DNA of 64,000 nucleotides from Granulicella sp. L56 (lineage in GTDB: Bacteria; Acidobacteriota; Terriglobia; Terriglobales; Acidobacteriaceae). The position numbers were made by a program, and so were the translations under genes. Where the stretch lies: NCBI RefSeq assembly GCF_009765835.1, contig NZ_LMUS01000006.1, forward strand, positions 372,001 to 436,000, read 5' to 3'. The notes below the pieces were generated by a model. It did not search any database. It was not told the DNA's origin and saw nothing but the letters and a program-made list of their open reading frames with translations. This document shows, piece after piece, positions 33,349 through 41,349 of the stretch. Numbering within the stretch: the first letter of the stretch is position 1; each line of letters opens with the position of its first letter.

Positions 33349-35187
33349 ATGATTTACGGGAAACATTCAACCGCCGGTGTGCTGCTGGCATTCTTAGTCG
33401 CAATCACCCTGCCTGCCGGTGCAGCAGGCTTCCCGCACCGTGGAAAAAACAAGCAGGACACCAGTGTCGTGTCTTCCCGCAAGCTTACTCAAGCGGAAAA
33501 TGCGCTGATCGACAAAGCAATCACCCGTGAAAAGGTGGTCGTTGCGACCCTCAAGCAGCGAGCTCCCCTCGTCGAGACCTATCTTCAGAACATGAAGCCG
33601 GATCCGGTCGTGGGCCAGGCGCCAGAGTCGGACCAGCATTTTCTGGGTCGCGTCGACTTCAACAATGTCATCGGCGACAACACTTATCAGAACAGGTCCA
33701 CGTCTAGCGGGCCGCTTGGCTTCTTCAAGCACTCCGGCTCCTACGTCACTGGCCTCGGCAACAGCCTGCACCTGAACTTCAACCAGACTGGTTTTGTTCA
33801 GATGCTGCTGATCGACTCGAACAGCTTTGACCGGCAGCACTACGTCTTCGGCTTTGTCCGCAACGAGTTCCTCGGCAACATCCCAACTGCCGTCTTCGAC
33901 GTCGCCCCGGCACCAGGAACCAAGTCCGTGGGCCGCTTCTTCGGCCGCATCTGGATCGAGACCGGCGGTGGCAACGTCGTGCGATTCAACGGCGACTTCG
34001 CCGGCAGCGAGAAGGGCTACCGCGAGTTCTATCACTTCGACAGTTGGCGTACGAACGTACAGCCTGACCTCTGGCTGCCGACCTCCGCCTATGTGGAAGA
34101 GAGTGATTCGAACAGCCCCTCGCACACCCTGAAGTTCAAGGCAATCAACCACATCTGGGGCTACTCCCTGAAGGTCCCCACCAACGAGTCTTCGAACACG
34201 TCGCTCGATGTCGTCGGCGCAACGGACGTCAGCAACGACGCCCAGGATATAAGCCCGCTGGGCGCTCAGCGCGCATGGGTCCAGCAGGCAGAGGACAACG
34301 TCGTCGATCGTCTCTATCAGGCCGGCCTACTCGATGCTCCCAGCGACTTCGACAAGACGCTCGCGGATCTGGCCAACAATATCCTGGCCTATAACAACAT
34401 CACCTTGTCGCGGCCCATCCGCGTTCGCACCCTGCTCACCCAGCCGCTGGAGTCGTTGTCCATCGGCAACACCATCATTCTCTCCAAGGGCTTGATCGAC
34501 ACCACCGGCATCATCACCCAGGACGGCGCGCAGCAGATGGGCAATCTCAATGCCCTGCTGGCCTTCCAGGTCGCTCATATCATCCTTGGCCACCGCCTCG
34601 ATACCAAGTACGCCTTCAACGACCAGTTGCTCTTCCCCTCGACCTCGGTGTTCAAGCGCATCCCTATGCACCACACCGATGCCGACAACGAGGCAGCCGC
34701 GAAAAAGGCTATCGAACTGTTGAATGCCAAGGAGCTGGTTGACGGCGAACAGTACTTCGGCCTCTACCTCCAGCAGCTTCAGGCACGCATCAAGGCTTTG
34801 CAGGGACTCAATCAGCCCCAGATCGGAGATGGCCTGGTCAGAAACGACAAGGACTCTACCTTCTGGATGCAGGCGTTGATGAGCAAGAGTCCCAAACTCA
34901 ACGTGAACGATCTCAAGCAGCAGGCAGCCATGCCGTTGTCCGCGTTCCTTCGCTTCAATCCCTGGACTGATCAGGTGACGGTGATGCATACCGCCTATGA
35001 GCCTCTCCTAAGCCCGGCTGACAAGATGCCCTTCGAGGTCGAGCCGGTCTATCTGAAACTGACTACCTATCAGGAACCGTCCGAGGCAGCCCCGGCAGCA
35101 GCAGCACCGGCCGGAGCACCCGCGGCAGCTCCGGCAAACGCAACGCCTCCGGCTGCAGAGCCGCAGGCCACCGTTCCACAGCAGTAA
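33349..35187 (+). CDS. secreted M48-like protein with a lost catalytic motif
   Basis: A 612-residue protein with a signal peptide (GVLLAFLVAITLPAGAAG), started at the ATG at 33349 with AGGAG nine bases upstream. Residues ~60-270 are a beta-rich N-terminal domain of unknown role. Around residue 400, LNALLAFQVAHIILGHRLDT aligns with the M48 signature, but the HExxH reads F406-Q-V-A-H410, so both the first His and the catalytic Glu are gone. The downstream HHTDADNEAAAKKAIELL keeps the third-ligand-like Glu. A Pro/Ala tail ends the protein. It is probably a non-catalytic relative acting in binding or assembly. Confidence 0.7.
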   Translation: MIYGKHSTAGVLLAFLVAITLPAGAAGFPHRGKNKQDTSVVSSRKLTQAENALIDKAITREKVVVATLKQRAPLVETYLQNMKPDPVVGQAPESDQHFLGRVDFNNVIGDNTYQNRSTSSGPLGFFKHSGSYVTGLGNSLHLNFNQTGFVQMLLIDSNSFDRQHYVFGFVRNEFLGNIPTAVFDVAPAPGTKSVGRFFGRIWIETGGGNVVRFNGDFAGSEKGYREFYHFDSWRTNVQPDLWLPTSAYVEESDSNSPSHTLKFKAINHIWGYSLKVPTNESSNTSLDVVGATDVSNDAQDISPLGAQRAWVQQAEDNVVDRLYQAGLLDAPSDFDKTLADLANNILAYNNITLSRPIRVRTLLTQPLESLSIGNTIILSKGLIDTTGIITQDGAQQMGNLNALLAFQVAHIILGHRLDTKYAFNDQLLFPSTSVFKRIPMHHTDADNEAAAKKAIELLNAKELVDGEQYFGLYLQQLQARIKALQGLNQPQIGDGLVRNDKDSTFWMQALMSKSPKLNVNDLKQQAAMPLSAFLRFNPWTDQVTVMHTAYEPLLSPADKMPFEVEPVYLKLTTYQEPSEAAPAAAAPAGAPAAAPANATPPAAEPQATVPQQ

Positions 35188-35199
35188 TTTATCGAAGAG

Positions 35200-35240
35200 G
35201 GCGTGGGTACAGGGCGTTTTTTGGCTCTCCCACGCCTTCC
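35200..35240 (+). terminator. terminator-like hairpin after the M48-like gene
   Basis: GGCGTGGG (35200-35207) pairs with CCCACGCC (35229-35236) over a 21-base loop, followed by TTCC. It lies 12 bases after the stop codon. The stem is strong but the T-run is poor. Confidence 0.5.
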
Positions 35241-35318
35241 TGGTTAAGCAACTGATTGGTTCAAATTTTCTTCTGAATTGGCTTTCCCCAACCAATATCC
35301 CCTCAGGAGGGTATCTCT

Positions 35319-35870
35319 TTGAAACTGCACACTCTTATTGGCTGTTTCGCCTGCGTGCTTGGCCTCACGACATGGTCGCACGCACAAGCTTCTCCTACCG
35401 CAGCCCGCTCCGGCAGCCTGCAAATCGGCGGCGGCGTAACCTACGCTCGTCCGGACTATGCCCAGAAAGGGATTGGGGGGCTATCGATCTATGGAGACTA
35501 CGATTTTACCCGCCACCTCGGCGTAGAAGGCGATATGCACTTCGTCAACATCATGACACCGACCGATATCTCTGAGGATACCTACCTCCTCGGCCCACGA
35601 TACCGCTTTCATTATCATCGCTTTACCCCCTACGCCAAGGCGCTCTTTGGGCTTGGTCGTTTCGGGTTCCAGGCTCCGAATGCATATGCGAGGCCCGCGT
35701 CAACCTATACCTATGGAGTTCTATCCTTTGGCGGAGGAGTCGACCTGCGGGCTACAAAGCACCTGAACGTTCGCGCCTTCGATTTCGAGTACCAGGACTG
35801 GCCTGGATTTAAAAACAATGGCCTTTCCCCCATCGTCATGACCGCCGGCATCGCGTATTCTTTTCGTTAG
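35319..35870 (+). CDS. outer-membrane beta-barrel protein, paralog 1
   Basis: A 183-residue protein with a TTG start eight bases after AGGAGG. The signal peptide (LIGCFACVLGLTTWSHA-QA) is followed by alternating strands typical of an eight-stranded OmpA/OmpX-like barrel: LQIGGGVTYARPDYA, GLSIYGDYDFTRHLGVEGDM, YLLGPRYRFHYHRFTPYAKA, and FGGGVDLRATKHLNVRAFDF. It ends in a C-terminal aromatic-type residue pair (AYSFR). It shares order and many residues with the next gene (LQIGGG, YDFxxHLGxEG, PYAKxxxGxGxF, GGGVDxRxxKHLNxRA), so the two are tandem duplicates. Function unknown; a structural or adhesive role is possible. Confidence 0.8.
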   Translation: MKLHTLIGCFACVLGLTTWSHAQASPTAARSGSLQIGGGVTYARPDYAQKGIGGLSIYGDYDFTRHLGVEGDMHFVNIMTPTDISEDTYLLGPRYRFHYHRFTPYAKALFGLGRFGFQAPNAYARPASTYTYGVLSFGGGVDLRATKHLNVRAFDFEYQDWPGFKNNGLSPIVMTAGIAYSFR

Positions 35871-35920
35871 ACCTCTGTTTATCTGATTGGGGCGCAAGCC
35901 GACAGTCTCAGGAGATGTGA

Positions 35921-36454
35921 TTGCTTATCAAACTTCTCGTCTTCATCAGCCTCGCTGGTGCAGCCACCACGGTACTGGCCCAAGCCAGGCCAACCGCTTC
36001 CCGTGCTGCCGATCTTCAAATCGGTGGCGGCTTCACCACGGCCAACTCCGATTACCTTCCTAATCGCATCAATGGCGGTGCAGCCTATTTCGATTACGAC
36101 TTCATCCACCACCTTGGCATTGAAGGCGAGTTCCATTTCGTCAAGGATGGAAACGGTTCGGAAGTCTATGAGAAGACCTATGAGATCGGTGGCCGCTACC
36201 ACCGCACTTACGGCCGGTTCTCTCCCTATGCCAAGGGCATGTATGGCCGCGGCGTCTTCAACTTCCCGGCGTTTCCTGGCTTTCGACATGCCAATCTGGC
36301 CTACAACCTTTTTGCCGTCGGCGGGGGTGTCGATTATCGAGTCTTGAAGCACCTCAATGCGCGAGCCGACTTTGAGTATCAGAGGTGGCTGGGTTTCCCA
36401 CAAAGCGGCCTGACACCAACGCTGTTTACCTTTGGCGCGGCTTATCACTTCTAA
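35921..36454 (+). CDS. outer-membrane beta-barrel protein, paralog 2
   Basis: A 177-residue protein, again with a TTG start and AGGAG upstream. The signal peptide is LLVFISLAGAATTVLA-QA. Strands include LQIGGGFTTANSDYLPNRI, AYFDYDFIHHLGIEGEFHFV, YEIGGRYHRTYGRFSPYAKG and VGGGVDYRVLKHLNARADFE, ending in GAAYHF, where the final Phe is the classic BamA-recognised residue. It lies 50 bases after its paralog and ends in a strong terminator. Divergence between the copies suggests an old duplication. Confidence 0.8.
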   Translation: MLIKLLVFISLAGAATTVLAQARPTASRAADLQIGGGFTTANSDYLPNRINGGAAYFDYDFIHHLGIEGEFHFVKDGNGSEVYEKTYEIGGRYHRTYGRFSPYAKGMYGRGVFNFPAFPGFRHANLAYNLFAVGGGVDYRVLKHLNARADFEYQRWLGFPQSGLTPTLFTFGAAYHF

Positions 36455-36470
36455 TCCGCGTTCTTCAAGC

Positions 36471-36500
36471 AAAATGCCCCGGCGTAAGCTGGGGCATTTT
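36471..36500. terminator. bidirectional intrinsic terminator
   Basis: AAAATGCCCC (36471-36480) pairs perfectly with GGGGCATTTT (36491-36500) over a ten-base loop. A- and T-runs flank both sides, so it can end the barrel gene on the plus strand and the SCO gene on the minus strand. Confidence 0.9.
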
Positions 36501-36522
36501 GTTTGCTTCCGCGCGGAAGATT

Positions 36523-37410
36523 TCAAGCTCCGGCAGCTCGTTTCATCTGGGCTACAACATCGGCAGGCTTCCACTCATTATTCGGATACCACGCGACAAC
36601 CTTACCGTCTTTGCCGATGAGAACGGTTGAGAGAGAGTGAGAGAGGGACTTGCCGCTTCCAGTAATACCTACATCGAAATACTGGGTAAGCGCAGGCAGT
36701 TCTTTTTCGGTGGGCGCCGCAAAGTCCCAGTGCAGAAATTTCTCCTTGGTATAGAGACCTGTGTAAGCGCCACCATAGCTGCGAAGCACCTTCGGCGTAT
36801 CGTAGGCAGGATCGAAACTGATGCTGAGCAGATGGGTCTGTTGATACAGAGCCGGATCAGCAGCCAGCGCTCTATCGACTTCGGCAAAGTTGCGGCTCAT
36901 ACGCACGCAGAAATCGGCAAGCGGGCAACGAGTATAGATGAAGGTGAGCAACAGCACCTTGCCCTTGAACTGCGCCAGATGAATCGTCTGGTCGCTCTGG
37001 TTGAGCAGCCTGAAGTCGGGTATGACGTCACCAGGCTTGGGAACGTGATACTGAACGGCGGGTTTGTAGTCGGGGCGCGCCTGCGAGATGATGACGACGT
37101 TATCCAGACGGACATTGGCGAAGTCGCTGCCATCTTTGTCGGCAAGGATGGTCGCCGTGATGCGGTCGCCGGGGTGAAGCTCCGTGGCGACCATCGGATC
37201 TTTGAGCTTATAGGGCATCGTCATCGCGTCCATGAAGCCGGGGACCGCCTCGCCGTCGAGAGTGACGTGCGCCGCATCGGTGCTGACGACCTTGCCTCGT
37301 ATTTGAAAGGTCGCCTGTGCGGCAGAGGAACTGACGGGGGGAGCGGAGGACTTGTGGCAGCCCGAGAGGAGCGCAACGAAGAGGAGTGCAAATAAGGCTT
37401 TTCTGGGCAA
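36523..37410 (-). CDS. CusF-like + SCO1/SenC fusion lipoprotein
   Basis: A 295-residue protein with a TTG start behind AGGAG. The lipobox (ALLSGC) implies a lipid anchor. Residues ~35-110 form a CusF-type copper-binding domain (VTLDGEAVPGFMDAMTMPYK, with Met ligands). Residues ~130-290 form a SCO1/thioredoxin domain (PDFRLLNQSDQTIHLAQFKG, TFIYTRCPLADFCVRM, SLSHSLSTVLIGKDGKVVAW). The redox Cys pair reads C-x5-C rather than the usual C-x3-C, and the conserved copper-binding His is in LSHSL. Such proteins deliver copper to cytochrome oxidase or guard thiol state. No oxidase gene is nearby. Confidence 0.85.
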   Translation of the reverse strand: MPRKALFALLFVALLSGCHKSSAPPVSSSAAQATFQIRGKVVSTDAAHVTLDGEAVPGFMDAMTMPYKLKDPMVATELHPGDRITATILADKDGSDFANVRLDNVVIISQARPDYKPAVQYHVPKPGDVIPDFRLLNQSDQTIHLAQFKGKVLLLTFIYTRCPLADFCVRMSRNFAEVDRALAADPALYQQTHLLSISFDPAYDTPKVLRSYGGAYTGLYTKEKFLHWDFAAPTEKELPALTQYFDVGITGSGKSLSHSLSTVLIGKDGKVVAWYPNNEWKPADVVAQMKRAAGA

Positions 37411-37460
37411 GGCAGGAACTCCTTGATTGATGATAATGGAAAGAACTTGGTGGGGGTCGA

Positions 37461-38606
37461 ATGGCTGAACGAATCAAAGTCTCTCCATCCGCCGGATTGA
37501 TGCACTTTGGATTTGTGCTGACCGGGTTGGGCACTGCCCTGCTTGGGCCGATCCTGCCGTTGCTGACCCGGCAGTGGCACTTGCTGGACGCACAGAGCGG
37601 ATTGCTGCTGCTGGCGCAGTTCTGCGGCTCGTTTACCGGAGGAGTCAGCGTCTCACGGCATTTGCGGCAAAGCCTGCTGACAGGACTGTCTGCCGCGGCG
37701 GTGGGCTTCGGCATATTTGCAGTGGCACCGGGTCTCGCCATGGCATGTGTTGGGCTTTTTCTCGGCGGCTTCGGCTTGGGCCAGATCATCGCCTCTACCA
37801 ACATTCTTGCCGGGCGCCGCTATACCGAGCATCGAGGATCGGCACTGGCGCTGCTGAACTTCTCGTGGAGCTTCGGCGCGATGCTCTCTCCCCTGCTGGC
37901 CGCATGGCTGCTGCCGCGGTTTGCCTTGCGCGGAATGCTGGAGTGTTTCGCCGTGCTGTTTATGGTCGCGGCCCTGGCAATGACAACAGAGATACTGGGC
38001 GCGCCGGAAGAGATCGGAGCAGCGGATACTCCCTCGAACAGCAAGGGCCTCGGCTGGGGAGTATTACTCTATTTCGCCGGGCTGCTGTTTCTCTATGGTG
38101 GACTGGAGACCTGCCTGAGCGGGTGGCTCACAACGTACGCCTTGCGATATGGCGACAAAACCCTGGCCGTCAGCGAGTACACCACCTTACTGCTCTGGAT
38201 GGCGCTGACCGCAGGCCGCGCCGGATCTTCGGTTGTCATGTTGAAGATTGGGGAGAAGACGGTGCAACGCTGGGGATTGGTGCTTGCCGTAATCTTTACC
38301 GCCGGGCTGGCGACAGCACATTCGGCTATGGGGATTGCGGCGTTTGCGGTGCTGCTGGGCTTCAGCCTGGCTCCCTTCTTTCCGTCCACGTTTGCTCTAC
38401 TGATGGCCGAAAAACCCGCAGCACGACAGGCAGGCATCGTGCTCGCCGTGTCGGGATTGGGCGCGGCAGGATTGCCCTGGTTGATGGGAGTGGTCTCAAC
38501 GCGGACAGGGTCGTTACAGGTAGCACTCGCACTGCCACTGGCAGCCGCAATCCTGTTGCTCGCGATGAGTCTGTGGAGAAACTCCAATCAGGCTTTGACA
38601 AGCTGA
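37461..38606 (+). CDS. major facilitator superfamily transporter
   Basis: A 381-residue protein with about twelve hydrophobic helices: LMHFGFVLTGLGTALLGPIL, TGLSAAAVGFGIFAVAPGLA, CVGLFLGGFGLGQIIAST and so on, ending in LALPLAAAILLLAMSLW. The loop after helix 2 (SGSFTGG-SVSRH) is a loose version of the MFS A-motif. The pattern resembles FucP/YfcJ-type sugar or drug exporters, but the substrate cannot be told. It is divergent from the SCO gene and lies 32 bases upstream of the nuclease gene, so it may be co-transcribed with it. Confidence 0.8.
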   Translation: MAERIKVSPSAGLMHFGFVLTGLGTALLGPILPLLTRQWHLLDAQSGLLLLAQFCGSFTGGVSVSRHLRQSLLTGLSAAAVGFGIFAVAPGLAMACVGLFLGGFGLGQIIASTNILAGRRYTEHRGSALALLNFSWSFGAMLSPLLAAWLLPRFALRGMLECFAVLFMVAALAMTTEILGAPEEIGAADTPSNSKGLGWGVLLYFAGLLFLYGGLETCLSGWLTTYALRYGDKTLAVSEYTTLLLWMALTAGRAGSSVVMLKIGEKTVQRWGLVLAVIFTAGLATAHSAMGIAAFAVLLGFSLAPFFPSTFALLMAEKPAARQAGIVLAVSGLGAAGLPWLMGVVSTRTGSLQVALALPLAAAILLLAMSLWRNSNQALTS

Positions 38607-38637
38607 TTTCCAACGCCAGCGGGCGTATAACCGAGAG

Positions 38638-41349
38638 ATGGATGGTGAAGATTTGCTGCCAGTAGAAATTGCACAGGCGCTGGAGCGCGGCGCAGCCATC
38701 GTGACGGGAAATCAGCGCGCGGCGCGAACGTTGCGGGTTGCCTTTGATCGCCGGCAGCGCTCACTGGGGCGGGATAGCTGGCAGCCTCCTGTGATCATGG
38801 CATGGGACGCCTGGACAGCGGACCTCTGGCATGTGCTGCTCATCGGTGGTCACACGTCAAAGCTGCTGCTGAACCGAGCACAGGAACATGCAGTATGGCA
38901 AAACATTCTGGAAGCAGATGCAGAGTTGCGCAGCCTCCGGGCCATTGACTCCCTCGCAGACATGGCGGCACAGGCATGGAGTCTGCTGTGCAGCTATAAC
39001 GGCCACGCACGATTGCGCGGAGCCGCTGTGAGTTCCGATACGCGCGCCTTTCACCGGTGGGCATTGAAGTTCGAGCAGCAATGCAGAGCGGATGGATTAC
39101 TGGCGCGCGCGCAACTGGAGTCTGCACTGCAAGCCGCAGCCTCTGCTGGCCAACTGGAAGTTAAGACGACATCAGAAATCGTGCTCGTTGGATTTGACTC
39201 GATGACTCCGGCCCAATTGAGACTCGCGGATGCATTGCGCGGCGCTGGAGTAAATATTGAAGAGTTGCCAATCACCATCGTGCCAGAACAGCAGTTGATC
39301 GTCACGACGGCAGATGAGCGTAAGGAGCTTCGGATTGTGGCTCTCGGAGTGCGAAAGATGCTTGAGCAACATCCGCACTCTCGCGTTGCGGTGATCGTGC
39401 CCGATCTGGAAAAACAGCGCGCCGAGATCGATCGAGTCTTCAGAGAGATCCTGGCCCCGGAGCTTGAGGATATTACAGCCAATGCAAATTCAGGCCCCTT
39501 CGAGTTCTCCGTTGGCGTAATGCTCGCGGATACTCCGATGGCTGCGACTGCTTTGGATTTGCTGCGATGGTGCACAGGAGCGCTTCCGCTGGAGCGCGTA
39601 AGCAGGCTACTGCTCTCCCCTTATCTGGCGGCGATAAAAACAGAGTACGGAGCGCGGGCTGAGTTCGACGCATTCGACCTGCGGCGAGCGAAGCTTCTAC
39701 GTCCAGAGATTTCGCTGGAATGGTTGATGAGAGCGATGGAAGGCTCCAGGCGCAAATCGAAACTCACTGGCCTGCTAAATAATTTGCGAATGATGCAGAT
39801 AGTCGTGAACCGTCTGGCGAAGAATGCACAGCGCTCGCATTCGGAATGGGCTGAAGCAATGCGGGAGCTTCTGTCTGCCGTCGCGTGGGGAGCAGGCAAA
39901 GGCGAGGACAGTGTTGAGTTTCAAACGCGGCGTAAATGGGAGAGCGCTCTGGATGAACTATCCACGCTCGATTTCGACGGACAGGGCGTTGGGTTCGAGC
40001 AGGCTCTGGATGCGCTGGCGAGAATAGCGCAGCAAACGATGTTTGCGCCTGAGTCGCGCGAGGCTCCCGTACAGATCATGGGGCCACTCGAAGCCGCAGG
40101 TTCAACATTCGATGTTATCTGGTTCATGCGAAGCGGCGATTTGAGTTGGCCGCTCCCCAGAAGCGCCAACCCATTGCTGCCTTGGCCGCTACAGCGTGAT
40201 CTTGAGATGCCCGGCACCGATGCGCAACAGGATGCGAATCGCTCACAGCGCATAACGGAGCGAATCGCCGCGAGCGCCTCTACCGTCGTGTTCAGCTATG
40301 CTGCCGAATCTCCCGAAGGACGGCAACGCCTGTCCTCCGCAATGAATGGTTTGGCGCTCGATCCAGTGGCGATTGAAGAGATTACAGCAGCCGAAGCAAA
40401 GCCAATGTTCGTTGAAACCGAAAAGATCGAAGACCGAACCCGCTTGCAGCCCCTGCCAGATCAGGTGATTCACGGCGGTGCGGAGATCCTGCGACTGCAA
40501 GCCGCCTGCGGGTTTCGTGCATTTGCAGAGAGGCGTCTCTGGTCGACAGAGCTGCGCACCACAGAGATGGGTCTGGATGCAGCAGAACGCGGCACCATCG
40601 TCCATCTCGTTCTCGAAAAATTCTGGAACGAAGTTAAGACTCAGAGCGCGCTGAAGGCTATGCAACGCTCCGAGCGCGAGGCTTTACTCAATCAGTGCAT
40701 AGCGACTGCTCTGGAAAAGAGTGAGAAGTTGAGCGAGACTGCGTGGGATGCGGCCTACCTGGACATGCAGCGCGAGCGTCTGCGAAACCTGTTAGGTCCA
40801 TGGCTGGAGCTTGAATTAACCCGGCCACCATTCACAGTTAAACTCAGTGAGAAGGAATTGAAGGGTGTGCAAATTGGGCCGCTACGCTTGAGCGTGCGCG
40901 TGGACCGCGTAGATATTGGCGAGGGCGGCGATATCATCATCGACTACAAGACAGGCGTGGCCAAGCCGAGCGAGTGGCTCACAGACCGGCCCGAAGCACC
41001 CCAGTTGCCGCTGTACGCAGTATTGTCCGCGGCCGAGCAACTCGAAGCCGTGGCGTTCGGCCAGGTACGAGCAGGAAAAGATATGGGCCTGCAGGGATTC
41101 GCCACCAGCAGCAACGCAGGAATACGAGTACCACGGCAGCATCCCGCAGATCTCGAACAGCAGGTCGAGGAGTGGAGGCAGGTACTGACTTCGCTCGCAG
41201 AAGATTTTTATAACGGCGACATCCGTGTAAGACCGAAGAACTTTCCATCCACCTGTACCTATTGCGCACAACGATTGCTGTGCCGCGTTGACCCGGCATC
41301 GTTTGAGCAAGACGATGACGAAGAAGCAACGGAGGCAGAGCGTGACTAA
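38638..41349 (+). CDS. AddB-like PD-(D/E)XK nuclease (probable DNA-repair protein)
   Basis: A 903-residue protein. The N-terminus (IVTGNQRAARTLRVAFDRR) and the helicase-like but ATPase-inactive middle match the 'probable DNA repair protein' class (TIGR03623-like). It is related to AddB but has no Walker A. The C-terminal nuclease domain holds RGTIVHLVLEKFW (His), LSVRVDRVD and IIIDYKTGVAKP (catalytic Asp and Lys, about residues 765-775). Cys residues at ~623 (AACGFRAF) and in CTYCAQRLLC (~872-880) form an AddB-type iron-sulfur clasp. With the next gene it should process double-strand breaks for recombination. Its stop overlaps the start of that gene by eight bases. Confidence 0.85.
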   Translation: MDGEDLLPVEIAQALERGAAIVTGNQRAARTLRVAFDRRQRSLGRDSWQPPVIMAWDAWTADLWHVLLIGGHTSKLLLNRAQEHAVWQNILEADAELRSLRAIDSLADMAAQAWSLLCSYNGHARLRGAAVSSDTRAFHRWALKFEQQCRADGLLARAQLESALQAAASAGQLEVKTTSEIVLVGFDSMTPAQLRLADALRGAGVNIEELPITIVPEQQLIVTTADERKELRIVALGVRKMLEQHPHSRVAVIVPDLEKQRAEIDRVFREILAPELEDITANANSGPFEFSVGVMLADTPMAATALDLLRWCTGALPLERVSRLLLSPYLAAIKTEYGARAEFDAFDLRRAKLLRPEISLEWLMRAMEGSRRKSKLTGLLNNLRMMQIVVNRLAKNAQRSHSEWAEAMRELLSAVAWGAGKGEDSVEFQTRRKWESALDELSTLDFDGQGVGFEQALDALARIAQQTMFAPESREAPVQIMGPLEAAGSTFDVIWFMRSGDLSWPLPRSANPLLPWPLQRDLEMPGTDAQQDANRSQRITERIAASASTVVFSYAAESPEGRQRLSSAMNGLALDPVAIEEITAAEAKPMFVETEKIEDRTRLQPLPDQVIHGGAEILRLQAACGFRAFAERRLWSTELRTTEMGLDAAERGTIVHLVLEKFWNEVKTQSALKAMQRSEREALLNQCIATALEKSEKLSETAWDAAYLDMQRERLRNLLGPWLELELTRPPFTVKLSEKELKGVQIGPLRLSVRVDRVDIGEGGDIIIDYKTGVAKPSEWLTDRPEAPQLPLYAVLSAAEQLEAVAFGQVRAGKDMGLQGFATSSNAGIRVPRQHPADLEQQVEEWRQVLTSLAEDFYNGDIRVRPKNFPSTCTYCAQRLLCRVDPASFEQDDDEEATEAERD

